A stretch of DNA of 29,122 bases from DASRQK01 sp964436635 (GCA_964436635.1 CAYTDM010000025.1:1-29122); one strand, 5' to 3'. Positions 1 through 8,083 are shown, numbered from the stretch's first letter. The notes: generated from the sequence alone by a model not told the origin. Translations and numbers: made by a program.

Positions 1-260
1 GTGCTCAAGGTATTCAAGGTGAACGTGGTGCTACTGGTGCTCAGGGTATTCAAGGCGAACGCGGTGCCACCGGTGCTCAGGGTGCTCAAGGCGCCCAAGG
101 CGAACGGGGTGCCACCGGCGCTCAAGGCGCCCAAGGCGAACGGGGTGCCACCGGCGCTCAAGGTGCTCAAGGCGCCCAAGGTGAACGCGGTGCTACCGGT
201 GCTCAAGGTCCACAAGGAATCCAAGGCGAACGCGGTGCCACCGGAACCAATGGAAAATCA
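1..260 (+). repeat. Collagen-type Gly-X-Y triplet repeat
   Basis: Glycine codons recur every 9 bases without a break from the window edge to about base 254. Ala, Ile or Glu fill most X positions and Gln, Arg or Thr the Y positions; only one triplet has Pro. At DNA level the array is made of near-identical GGTGCTCAAGGC and GAACGCGGTGCCACC blocks and is visibly richer in G+C than the flanking sequence. Such arrays vary in copy number and are often misassembled. Confidence 0.9.
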
Positions 261-1193
261 GCTTATCAAATTGCGGTTGATAACGGCTTCGTAGGAGACG
301 AAACTGCTTGGCTTAACTCTTTAAATGGAAACTCTACAAAAGCAAATTTAACAGTGTCTGGAGGAATTGAGTTTACATCCGGGAATGGCCAAGATGCTGT
401 TTTAGTTGCCACAGGTTTAGGTATCGCTGATGGAGGAGTTAATTCTAGTAAATTGGCCGATGGCGCCGTATTAGCAACCAAAATAGCCGATGGCGCCGTA
501 GGAAGCAGCAAAATAGCGGACGAAGCCGTAACCCCTGCAAAACTTGCTGCCGGCGATCCAAATCAAGTATTAATCACAGATGGAGATGGATTGGTCGCTT
601 GGGTAGATAAAAACCAATTATCCGCAGCCATATTCTTTAACGATGGAAACGTCACATTAGCAGGAGGCGCAGGAACCCTTGAGAATCCATTTGTAATCAA
701 TGTAAATGCAAACAATGGATTAAGCATTAATAATGGAAATCTTCAACTCGGTGGAACATTAATAAAAGCCACTGAAATTGATTTGAATGGAAATACATTA
801 GCCATTAAAGGTTTGCCTGCAGGAAGCAGTTCAGACCAATTAGTGGCCATCGACCCTGTCACAGGACAATTAAAAGTTGTCACACAACAATCCAATGGTG
901 TAAATTGGTTCTATATGCCAGCGATTACCTTTGACACCTCCACTACAGGTGCTAAGACTGTCGATTTATATGCCATGTATAAAGCACAATTTGACAATCC
1001 AATCGCGAGTAGTGCAGGTGCGCCATCCGCGATCCCTACATTGCCAACAGCCACAGATTTATATTATTATGTCACATATTGTGATCCATCGATTACGATT
1101 ACAAGCATTGGAGCAGATGGAAATATGAATTACACCGTTAATTCAACTTCTGATCCAGGAGCCTATATGAACATTGTTTTTGTTGTCAAATAA
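1..1193 (+). CDS. Collagen-like surface fibre protein, 5' truncated
   Basis: The frame is open from the left edge (first full codon at base 3) to TAA at 1191-1193, giving 396 visible residues; the true start lies outside the window. Visible parts in order: 28 uninterrupted Gly-X-Y triplets (GAQ, GIQ, GER, GAT, one GPQ), a linker (GKSAYQIAVDNGF..ETAWLNSL) of a kind I recall following collagen stretches in bacterial proteins, four 10-residue repeats of the GAVxxxKIAD type, a beta-rich middle section and a C-terminal segment of about 95 residues ending YMNIVFVVK. I recall similar C-termini in Flavobacteria-type surface proteins but cannot name a Pfam family. The layout suggests an extended trimeric fibre, stalk first and globular tip last. 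No type IX sorting domain is visible. The next gene, 38 bases on, is also exported. Function unknown; adhesion or a surface fibre is an inference. Confidence 0.85.
   Translation, partial: AQGIQGERGATGAQGIQGERGATGAQGAQGAQGERGATGAQGAQGERGATGAQGAQGAQGERGATGAQGPQGIQGERGATGTNGKSAYQIAVDNGFVGDETAWLNSLNGNSTKANLTVSGGIEFTSGNGQDAVLVATGLGIADGGVNSSKLADGAVLATKIADGAVGSSKIADEAVTPAKLAAGDPNQVLITDGDGLVAWVDKNQLSAAIFFNDGNVTLAGGAGTLENPFVINVNANNGLSINNGNLQLGGTLIKATEIDLNGNTLAIKGLPAGSSSDQLVAIDPVTGQLKVVTQQSNGVNWFYMPAITFDTSTTGAKTVDLYAMYKAQFDNPIASSAGAPSAIPTLPTATDLYYYVTYCDPSITITSIGADGNMNYTVNSTSDPGAYMNIVFVVK
432..551 (+). repeat. Four tandem 10-residue repeats (30-bp period)
   Basis: Four consecutive blocks in frame: GGVNSSKLAD (432-461), GAVLATKIAD (462-491), GAVGSSKIAD (492-521), EAVTPAKLAA (522-551). 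The small/hydrophobic periodicity resembles stalk repeats of trimeric fibres and phage tail-fibre-like proteins. The structural role is inferred. Confidence 0.8.
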
Positions 1194-1231
1194 TTTGCAG
1201 TGTTAGATAGGAGGTTTGGGACAAAAGAATT

Positions 1232-2905
1232 ATGAATACGACCATATTAAATACAAGGAAACGTTTATTGCAGTGCTTCCGAGTGCTGGTCCTGATACTG
1301 GTTTATAATGGTGTATTTTTTAATTCTTCAATTGCTCAAATAGATTATACGTATACCACGGTTGATAACTCTACCGTCATTGTTTCGGCAGGAACCACTG
1401 AGCATCGATTTTCTGAAATTTCGTATTTTGGGCCAAACAGCTATTGGGTGATCGATGGAACCTTAGAGATTTGGAGTGAAAAAGTTTGGATTGCACCTAC
1501 CGCAAAATTTATTGGAACGGGAAAAATTATTTTTCATAGCCCAGGAAAAAACCCATATTTAGACGTTGGAAACGAATCGCCTACTTTTATAGACGGAAAC
1601 GATGGGGCGTTCATTGACGTTGCGATTGAATTGCATAATCCTAATAATTTAATCCTTGAAAATATTGATGATCCTGGTTATGAATTACCTGTATCAAATA
1701 TATCTGCGAAATCAGCAGCCTTAAATTTGGGTTCAAAATTAGTTTTTGCTGTAGATTATGGGGATGTGATTTTGAATGGACATGACTTAGGCTTATCTTC
1801 AACTGCAACCTTGCAAGCCTCTGTAGGGGGAGCTTTGGGTGGTCGAAGGATGATTGTGACGGGTAAAACTTTTGACGGTCATGTGATTCGTGAATTTGGA
1901 ACCCCTAAACCTTTCTTATTCCCCATCGGCATGGAAGAAGAGGATTACACTCCTGCTACGGTTTCTCCTTTGGCTCCCGCAATTATTCACGTTTGTGTGA
2001 ATGATTATCAAAATGCGACCATTTCTCCCCAAGATCCATCCCGAGGCATGAATAGAGTTTGGCACATCATGTCAAACATTCCTGTAAATGCGACCTATAC
2101 CTTGCAGCATAATCAAATAACGAATGGCACCTCATTCGTAGATGAAAAAGCGGAAATCTCTCAATATAGAGGAAGTAATAATTGGAGCGGAGGGTTTACC
2201 GTATTGGACGGAATTGTTCCGCAAGCAAGCATGCCAAACCTAATGGCTAGAACGGCCATGCCATCTTTAGCAAGTATACATACCCGGCCAGACATCCAAT
2301 TGGCTACCGAATTAACGGCAAATCAAACCTGGTTTACGAAAATCACACCGGTCATTTTAACAGGTCCAAAATCTGCAGATGATGTTGCTGTTGGTACAAC
2401 TTGTGATCCAATCATGATAAATGTACTTTCGAATGATGAACCAGGTAGCAGCCCTATAGTTCTCGAAGGTATGCGGATTACGGAGCATCCTAAGAATGGT
2501 CAAGTCACCCTTAATTTGGATGGTTCTATTCTTTATTTTGCGCGAGCTGGATTTATTGGCGAGGATGAATTTACTTATGAATTAAGCGACGTCAATGGAT
2601 TAACCTCCACTGCTCGTGTGCGTGTGACAGTAGAGGATTGTGACTTCAAGATCCCGAATGTATTTACTCCAGACGGGGATGGCGTGAATGATTATTTCGA
2701 AATCGTGGGCATTGAAGCCTTTGAACGGGTGGAAATTGTGGTGACAAATCGTTGGGGTAATGAAGTTTACAGAAACTATCAATATAAAAATGATTGGAAT
2801 GGCCGTGATTTATTAGAAGGCGTTTATTATTATCAAATAAGCGCTTACAAACAAGGAAAACGAAAAGATTATGTCAACTGGGTGTTGATAAAACGAAATC
2901 GTTAA
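1232..2905 (+). CDS. Secreted protein with type IX (type B) C-terminal sorting domain
   Basis: 557 residues. An N-terminal signal peptide is clear: a basic start (NTRKRLLQ), then a hydrophobic core ending near NSSIAQ. The middle (about 40-375) is beta-rich and not recognised. Residues about 379-469 form an Ig/cadherin-like module (VLSNDEPG.., GEDEFTYELSDVNG..) of the kind common in Bacteroidota surface proteins. Residues 470-557 match the gliding-motility-associated C-terminal domain: IPNVFTPDGDGVNDYF, NRWGNEVY, WNGRDLLEGVYYYQI. That domain directs export through the type IX system, in many cases with retention at the surface. An AGGAGG at 1209-1214 lies 17 bases before the ATG, too far for a normal Shine-Dalgarno. 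It follows the collagen-like gene closely and the two may be co-expressed. Ligand or substrate unknown. Confidence 0.85.
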   Translation: MNTTILNTRKRLLQCFRVLVLILVYNGVFFNSSIAQIDYTYTTVDNSTVIVSAGTTEHRFSEISYFGPNSYWVIDGTLEIWSEKVWIAPTAKFIGTGKIIFHSPGKNPYLDVGNESPTFIDGNDGAFIDVAIELHNPNNLILENIDDPGYELPVSNISAKSAALNLGSKLVFAVDYGDVILNGHDLGLSSTATLQASVGGALGGRRMIVTGKTFDGHVIREFGTPKPFLFPIGMEEEDYTPATVSPLAPAIIHVCVNDYQNATISPQDPSRGMNRVWHIMSNIPVNATYTLQHNQITNGTSFVDEKAEISQYRGSNNWSGGFTVLDGIVPQASMPNLMARTAMPSLASIHTRPDIQLATELTANQTWFTKITPVILTGPKSADDVAVGTTCDPIMINVLSNDEPGSSPIVLEGMRITEHPKNGQVTLNLDGSILYFARAGFIGEDEFTYELSDVNGLTSTARVRVTVEDCDFKIPNVFTPDGDGVNDYFEIVGIEAFERVEIVVTNRWGNEVYRNYQYKNDWNGRDLLEGVYYYQISAYKQGKRKDYVNWVLIKRNR

Positions 2906-2954
2906 GCTCCTAAATTCACGTTAATTTTCGCACGAACATCTCGCAAGGAATTCG

Positions 2955-2963
2955 TACCTTTAC
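2955..2963 (+). promoter_or_regulatory. -7 box (TACCTTTAC) before the uvrD-like gene
   Basis: TACCTTTA differs by one base from the Bacteroidota -7 consensus TAnnTTTG and ends 7 bases before the ATG. Transcription would start at or next to the start codon, giving a leaderless message. No convincing -33 TTG is seen. Confidence 0.35.
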
Positions 2964-2969
2964 CCTCCC

Positions 2970-5288
2970 ATGGATTATTTAGGAGGATTGAATGAGGCCC
3001 AACGGGCAGCGGTGCTGCAAACGAATGGGCCGGTAATGATTGTGGCTGGTGCAGGCTCTGGTAAAACTCGCGTAATTACGTATCGAGTGGCGCATTTAAT
3101 ACGACAAGGTGTGGATCCGTTTCACATTCTTGTGTTGACTTTTACTAATAAGGCAGCGAAGGAAATGCGGGATCGTATTTCGAAAATCGTCGGGGATGAG
3201 GCCAAAAATATTTGGATGGGAACCTTTCACTCTGTTTTCGCTAAAATTTTGCGAGCAGAAGCCACACATCTAAATTTTCCTCAGAATTTTACTATATATG
3301 ACACCGACGATAGTAAAAGTTTAATAAAATCCATTATTAAGGAATTACAGTTAGATGATAAACTCTATAATGTAAATTTCGTTTATTCTCGAATTTCCGC
3401 AGCAAAAAACAATTTGATTTCCTCTGCTGAATACAATAAAAATGAGCAAATTCAGGCGGAAGATTTTTCTCAGGGTCGAAAATTATTGGGTCAAGTGTAT
3501 GCGACGTATACACAACGGTGTTTTCGGGCTGGCGCAATGGATTTTGATGATTTATTGTTCTATACAAACATATTATTCAAGAATTTCCCGGAGATCCTTC
3601 ATAAATACCAACATAAGTTTAAGTACTTAATGGTCGATGAGTATCAGGATACGAATTTTTCTCAGTATTTGATCGTCAAGAAACTTGCTGCGATTAACGA
3701 AAATATTTGCGTGGTTGGGGATGATGCTCAAAGTATTTATGCATTCCGCGGTGCAAACATTCAGAACATTTTAAATTTTGAAAAGGACTATCCCGATCTA
3801 AAAGTATATAGGTTAGAGCAGAATTATCGTTCTACTCAAAACATCGTGAATGCTGCGAATAGCATTATTAAAAAGAACCAAAATCAACTGGAGAAGAACG
3901 TATTTTCTGAAAACGAGGTAGGAGATAAGATTCGAGTGCGCAGGGCTTTTTCAGATAGTGAAGAGGGGAAGTTTGTTGCGGAAGATATTGCGGAGCAAAG
4001 GGCGAAAAATGGACTGAATTATGCGGATTTCGCGGTTTTATATCGTACCAATGCCCAATCAAGGGCGATGGAGGAACAATTACGAAAGCTCAATGTGCCG
4101 TACAAAATTTATGGAGGCACCTCTTTTTATCAACGCAAGGAGATTAAGGATCTAATCGCTTATTTTCGATTAACTTATAATCCAAGTGATGAGGAAGCGA
4201 TGAAGCGCATTATCAATTATCCAAGAAGAGGGATTGGTGATACTTCTGTGGATCGGATTATTGTGGCCGCAGATCAGCACCAAAAAACACTATGGGAGGT
4301 GATTTGTTCCCCTTCACAATATTTGGATGGGCGAACAGCAGCAGCGATCCAGGTTTTTGCCACTATGATTCAGAGTTTTCAGGCCATGGCCAAAACCCAT
4401 AATGCCTTTGATTTAGCGATGCACATTGCTCAACATTCAGGGTTATTAAAAGAGTTGCATAATGATAAATCGGTGGAAGGCTTAAATCGGTACGAAAACC
4501 TTCAAGAATTATTAAACGGGATTAAAGAGTTTTCTGAGCGTGAAGATTTGGAAGAAAAGGGTTTGGATGTGTTTATGCAGGATATCGCCTTGTTAACCAA
4601 TGATGATGCCGATAAAAATCCTGATGCTGACACGGTGTCCATGATGACTATTCACTCGTCCAAGGGGCTTGAATTTTCACAAGTGTATATTGTGGGATTA
4701 GAAGAAAATTTATTCCCTTCTCAAATGTCTTTAAATTCCAGGAGCGATTTAGAAGAGGAAAGAAGGCTGTTTTATGTGGCGGTTACGCGAGCAGAAAAAC
4801 GCTTGACATTAACCTATTCTACTTCAAGGTACCGGTGGGGATCGCTAAATAATTGTGAGCCGAGTCGATTCTTAGATGAATTGGATCCAGCTTATTTAGA
4901 TTTAGAATTTAAGGCTAAATCCGCTCCCACAGAATTTAAAGGATCTTTTGATCAAGAACGTGGTGCATGGAGAAGAGAATATGGAAATAGCGTTGGGGGA
5001 GGTGCTGGCTTCGGTGATCGGAAAGAAACAGAGTCTTTTAGTAAACCAAAACCACGTCCGAAAACGACTTCTATATTGCCGAAGGCTCACCAGCCAACAC
5101 CTGGTTTTATGCCTTCCGATACAAAAAACATCCAAGTTGGCATGGAAGTAGAACATGAAAGATTTGGGTTTGGAAAAGTAATAAGCTTAGAGGGTACCTA
5201 CCCAGAAATCAAAGCAACTATTTTCTTTAAAGAATTGGGACAGAAACAATTGTTGCTTAAATTTGCAAAATTGAGGATTATTGATTAA
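2970..5288 (+). CDS. ATP-dependent DNA helicase, UvrD/PcrA family
   Basis: 772 residues, normal for the family. This superfamily 1A 3'-5' helicase unwinds DNA during excision repair and replication-fork maintenance and clears RecA filaments. All SF1 motifs are visible: Walker A AGAGSGKT (26-33), motif II VDEYQDTN (222-229), motif III GDDAQSIYAFRG (250-261), motif IV with EQNYRS, motif V TIHSSKGLEF (560-569) and motif VI VAVTRAE (603-609). The last 50 residues (GMEVEHERFGFGKV..) match the small Tudor-like C-terminal domain of PcrA/UvrD that contacts RNA polymerase or partners. The DUF4290 gene starts 8 bases after the stop, so the two are probably co-transcribed. PcrA and UvrD cannot be separated on sequence alone. 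Confidence 0.95.
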   Translation: MDYLGGLNEAQRAAVLQTNGPVMIVAGAGSGKTRVITYRVAHLIRQGVDPFHILVLTFTNKAAKEMRDRISKIVGDEAKNIWMGTFHSVFAKILRAEATHLNFPQNFTIYDTDDSKSLIKSIIKELQLDDKLYNVNFVYSRISAAKNNLISSAEYNKNEQIQAEDFSQGRKLLGQVYATYTQRCFRAGAMDFDDLLFYTNILFKNFPEILHKYQHKFKYLMVDEYQDTNFSQYLIVKKLAAINENICVVGDDAQSIYAFRGANIQNILNFEKDYPDLKVYRLEQNYRSTQNIVNAANSIIKKNQNQLEKNVFSENEVGDKIRVRRAFSDSEEGKFVAEDIAEQRAKNGLNYADFAVLYRTNAQSRAMEEQLRKLNVPYKIYGGTSFYQRKEIKDLIAYFRLTYNPSDEEAMKRIINYPRRGIGDTSVDRIIVAADQHQKTLWEVICSPSQYLDGRTAAAIQVFATMIQSFQAMAKTHNAFDLAMHIAQHSGLLKELHNDKSVEGLNRYENLQELLNGIKEFSEREDLEEKGLDVFMQDIALLTNDDADKNPDADTVSMMTIHSSKGLEFSQVYIVGLEENLFPSQMSLNSRSDLEEERRLFYVAVTRAEKRLTLTYSTSRYRWGSLNNCEPSRFLDELDPAYLDLEFKAKSAPTEFKGSFDQERGAWRREYGNSVGGGAGFGDRKETESFSKPKPRPKTTSILPKAHQPTPGFMPSDTKNIQVGMEVEHERFGFGKVISLEGTYPEIKATIFFKELGQKQLLLKFAKLRIID

Positions 5289-5296
5289 ATTAGTAT

Positions 5297-5974
5297 ATGG
5301 AGTTCGATTACAATAGCACAAGACCAAAATTAATTTTGGCAGAATACGGAAGAAATGTGCAAAACATGGTAGATTATATTTGCACCCTTCCCACGAAAGA
5401 AGAACGAAATCGATACGCACAAGTAGTCATCGAGATGATGGGTTTCTTAAATCCACATTTGCGTGATGTAGCAGATTTTAAGCATAAGCTTTGGGATCAC
5501 CTTCATATTATTTCTGACTTTAGAATTGATGTGGATTCTCCATATCCGTTGCCTGACCGCGAAAAATTACATCCTAAACCGGAATTGCTTGCATATCCTC
5601 AACATAATATACGTTTTAAGCATTACGGTCATACCGTTGAAAACATGATTCAACGCGCGAAAAAAATTAAAGATGATTCAAAACGCACAGCAATGACCGA
5701 GTCGATTGCCAATTTTATGAAAATGGCCTATGTCACTTGGAACAAAGATTCAGTGACGGATGATGCGATTTTGAAAGACTTACATGAACTTTCAGGGGGC
5801 GAGTTGAAGGTGGGGCCAAGTTTTGTGTTAACCAAACTTGATTTTAAATCACCTCCTCCAGGAAATCGTTCAAAGGGAGCGTCTTCTTCATCTAATCAAA
5901 ATTCTCAAGCGGGAAAAATGAAGAAAAAAAAGAAACATGTTCAACAACATGGAAAAAACGGTAAAGGGCACTAA
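5297..5974 (+). CDS. DUF4290 family protein
   Basis: 225 residues. The first 185 match the Bacteroidota family DUF4290, recognisable from MEFDYNSTRPKLILAEYGRNV at the N-terminus and from the MGFLNPH, DFKHKLWDHLH and YPLP segments. It is helical, has no signal peptide or membrane segment, and is presumably cytoplasmic. The last 40 residues are low-complexity and strongly basic (MKKKKKHVQQHGKNGKGH), suggesting nucleic-acid or ribosome contact, which is inference. It lies 8 bases after the helicase and 54 bases before murA; I recall the link to murA as common in the phylum. A hairpin with a T run overlaps its stop codon. Molecular function is unknown. Confidence 0.85.
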   Translation: MEFDYNSTRPKLILAEYGRNVQNMVDYICTLPTKEERNRYAQVVIEMMGFLNPHLRDVADFKHKLWDHLHIISDFRIDVDSPYPLPDREKLHPKPELLAYPQHNIRFKHYGHTVENMIQRAKKIKDDSKRTAMTESIANFMKMAYVTWNKDSVTDDAILKDLHELSGGELKVGPSFVLTKLDFKSPPPGNRSKGASSSSNQNSQAGKMKKKKKHVQQHGKNGKGH

Positions 5975-5986
5975 TAGCCCTTTTTT
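5962..5986 (+). terminator. Intrinsic terminator with the stop codon in its loop
   Basis: Arms AAAGGGC (5963-5969) and GCCCTTT (5977-5983) enclose a 7-base loop containing the TAA stop of the DUF4290 gene; a run of six T (5981-5986) closes and follows the stem. It would separate the helicase unit from murA. Confidence 0.6.
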
Positions 5987-6028
5987 AATATAATCATTAA
6001 AATTATAAGCACTGTTTAATATTAATAT

Positions 6029-7345
6029 ATGAATGCTTTTGAAATTGAAGGTGGACATCCGCTGTCAGGTGAAATTATTCCTCAAGGAGCTAAGAATGAA
6101 GCCTTGCAAGTGATCTCTGCCGTATTATTGACTGAGGAGGAAGTCGAAATCAGCAATATTCCTGATATTAAAGATGTGAATAAACTCATCGAGCTATTAG
6201 GAGATTTGGGGGTGAAAGTATCGCGGAAATCAAAAGACACCTACACGTTTAAAGCCGATGAAATAGATTTGGACTTTTTTCAATCGGACGTATTTAAGTC
6301 AAAAGGTGGAAGCCTAAGAGGGTCCATCATGATCGTCGGTCCTTTATTGGCTCGCTTTGGAAAAGCCGCCATTCCAAAACCTGGAGGAGATAAAATTGGT
6401 CGTCGCCGATTAGACACACATTTCTTGGGTTTTGAAAAATTGGGCGCTAAATTCGTGTATGATTCAACCGACGGATTTTTTAATGTAGATGCGACTAATT
6501 TAAAGGGCACCTACATTTTGATGGACGAAGCTTCCGTGACGGGTACTGCCAATATCATAATGGCTGCGGTGCTTGCTGCTGGGCAAACAACCATTTATAA
6601 TGCTGCTTGTGAACCTTNNNNNNNNNNNNNNNNNNNNNNNNGAATGGGCGCAAAAATCTCCGGAATTGGATCTAATTTATTGGTGATTGATGGAGTGAAA
6701 CGTTTGGGTGGAACGACTCATAGACTGCTGCCTGATATGATTGAAATCGGTTCCTTCATTGGTTTAGCAGCGATGACTGGCTCAGAAATTACGATTAAGA
6801 ATGTCAACTTTCCGGAATTGGGGATTATTCCGACGATTTTTTCACGTTTAGGGATAAAAATGGAGTTGCGTAACGACGATATTTATATTCCAGCACAAGA
6901 AAGCTATGAAATTGACACTTTTATAGATGGTTCTATATTAACGATTTCGGACGCTCCTTGGCCAGGATTTACTCCTGATTTATTAAGCATTGTGTTGGTC
7001 ATTGCTACGCAAGCAAAAGGAAATGTGCTCATCCATCAGAAGATGTTTGAGAGCAGGCTGTTCTTTGTCGATAAGTTAATTGATATGGGGGCCCAAATTA
7101 TTTTGTGTGACCCACACCGTGCGACTGTAATCGGACTTAATAAATCCGTTCAATTAAGAGGAATCGAAATGACCTCACCTGATATTCGTGCTGGGGTTTC
7201 TTTATTGATTGCAGCGCTCTCCGCAAAAGGCACTTCTGTGATTCATAATATTGAACAAATCGAACGTGGCTATCAAAATATCGAAGAAAGATTAACGGCC
7301 ATCGGTGCTAAGATTAAGCGAGTTGATCGAAAATTAACACATTAA
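6029..7345 (+). CDS. murA: UDP-N-acetylglucosamine 1-carboxyvinyltransferase (MurA), Asp-type active site
   Basis: 438 residues including 9 unknown. MurA transfers enolpyruvate from PEP to UDP-GlcNAc, the first committed step of peptidoglycan synthesis, in the cytoplasm. Seen: Lys22-Asn23 in QGAKNEAL, Arg97 in SLRGSI, the active-site loop PGGDKIGRRRLDTHF, the catalytic Asp in WPGFTPDLLS, and DIRAGVSLL near the C-terminus. In the loop, Asp121 stands where E. coli has Cys115, the residue alkylated by fosfomycin. Asp-type enzymes known from Mycobacterium and Chlamydia are active and fosfomycin-insensitive. The N gap (6618-6641) keeps the frame but seems two codons short compared with E. coli. 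No -7 box or Shine-Dalgarno is obvious upstream. Confidence 0.95.
   Translation: MNAFEIEGGHPLSGEIIPQGAKNEALQVISAVLLTEEEVEISNIPDIKDVNKLIELLGDLGVKVSRKSKDTYTFKADEIDLDFFQSDVFKSKGGSLRGSIMIVGPLLARFGKAAIPKPGGDKIGRRRLDTHFLGFEKLGAKFVYDSTDGFFNVDATNLKGTYILMDEASVTGTANIIMAAVLAAGQTTIYNAACEPXXXXXXXXXMGAKISGIGSNLLVIDGVKRLGGTTHRLLPDMIEIGSFIGLAAMTGSEITIKNVNFPELGIIPTIFSRLGIKMELRNDDIYIPAQESYEIDTFIDGSILTISDAPWPGFTPDLLSIVLVIATQAKGNVLIHQKMFESRLFFVDKLIDMGAQIILCDPHRATVIGLNKSVQLRGIEMTSPDIRAGVSLLIAALSAKGTSVIHNIEQIERGYQNIEERLTAIGAKIKRVDRKLTH
6618..6641. other. Assembly gap (24 N) inside murA
   Basis: Twenty-four undetermined bases interrupt murA. The frame is kept, giving nine unknown residues between ..CEP and MGAKISG. 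E. coli MurA has eleven residues between the equivalent EP and LGAKISG, so the gap is probably undersized by about 6 bases. Confidence 0.95.
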
Positions 7346-7399
7346 TGTCAACTCAATGAAATATTTCTAACCTAGGCATGGTTATTGTGCCAAACTTTA

Positions 7400-7408
7400 T
7401 AAATTTGC
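7400..7408 (+). promoter_or_regulatory. -7 box (TAAATTTGC) of the yceI-like gene
   Basis: Exact match to TAnnTTTGY. Transcription would start near 7415, leaving a leader of roughly 39 bases that ends in an A-rich stretch (nine A) just before the ATG, typical of Bacteroidota genes lacking a Shine-Dalgarno. No clear -33 element. Confidence 0.55.
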
Positions 7409-7453
7409 AATATAGATGTTTAACCATCTAAAACACACACAAAAAAAAAGAGT

Positions 7454-8083
7454 ATGAAAAAAGTATTTATGTTTTTGACTGCCAGCGCTTTTGTTATGGC
7501 ATCTTGCGTAGGCAATCCTGAAGGTAATAAGGCAGCAACTACCGACGAAGTAGAAGTAAGTGAAGTGAATGGAACTGTTTTGACAGTAAACACCAGCGCA
7601 TCTTCTCTTGAATGGGTTGGAAAAAAAGTTACTGGACAGCATAATGGTACAGTAGCTATTAGTTCTGGAACTTTATTAATGGATGGTAATCAGTTAGTAG
7701 GTGGTCAATTCGTAATCGATATGAACACCATTAACAACCTTGATTTGGAAGGTGAATGGAAACAAAAATTAGAAGATCACTTAAAATCAGCTGACTTTTT
7801 TGATGTAGCGAACCATCCTCAAGCAACTTTCGAAATTACAAATGTTGCACAAGGTACTGAAGCAGGTTTTTTAGTAGTTTCTGGTAACTTAACTATGCGT
7901 GGCGTTGCTAAAAACATCACTTTTGATGCACAAGTAGTTGAATTAACTGAATCCGCTGCGAACTTAAAAGCTGATTTCAATATCGCTCGTGAAGACTGGG
8001 GTGTAAGCTATGCTGGTCAAGCAGATGATTTAATCAGTAAAGAAATCAATTTGAAAGTTAATTTGGTAGCTTCTGCTAACTAA
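7454..8083 (+). CDS. YceI-like lipoprotein
   Basis: 209 residues. The N-terminus is a lipoprotein signal (MKKVFMFLTASAFVMASC) with lipid-accepting Cys18, so the protein is anchored in a membrane on the periplasmic side. Residues about 42-209 match the YceI domain, an eight-strand lipocalin-like barrel that binds isoprenoid-type lipids in characterised members: ASSLEWVGKKVTG at the start, then the GEWKQKLEDHLKSADFFDVANHP segment and a C-terminal INLKVNLVA strand. Related Bacteroidota proteins are often annotated as polyisoprenoid-binding or stress-linked; the ligand here is unknown. It appears monocistronic, with its own -7 box and a strong terminator 18 bases after the stop. Confidence 0.9.
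   Translation: MKKVFMFLTASAFVMASCVGNPEGNKAATTDEVEVSEVNGTVLTVNTSASSLEWVGKKVTGQHNGTVAISSGTLLMDGNQLVGGQFVIDMNTINNLDLEGEWKQKLEDHLKSADFFDVANHPQATFEITNVAQGTEAGFLVVSGNLTMRGVAKNITFDAQVVELTESAANLKADFNIAREDWGVSYAGQADDLISKEINLKVNLVASAN

Noticed and set aside
1..294. A 97-residue frame (MLKVFKVNVV..) over the collagen array.
   Set aside because: It is the frame-shifted shadow of the Gly-X-Y repeat: open only because the DNA is repetitive. The frame starting at base 3 gives clean collagen triplets and runs on to a long unique domain.
1209..1214. AGGAGG as ribosome binding site of the type IX-sorted protein.
   Set aside because: It is 17 bases from the ATG, beyond useful spacing, and no in-frame start codon with better spacing precedes a signal peptide.
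7372..7389. A possible second sigma-54 site (AGGCATGGTTATTGT) ahead of the yceI-like gene.
   Set aside because: The -12 element has GT instead of the near-invariant GC, and a perfect TAnnTTTGC box just downstream explains transcription better.
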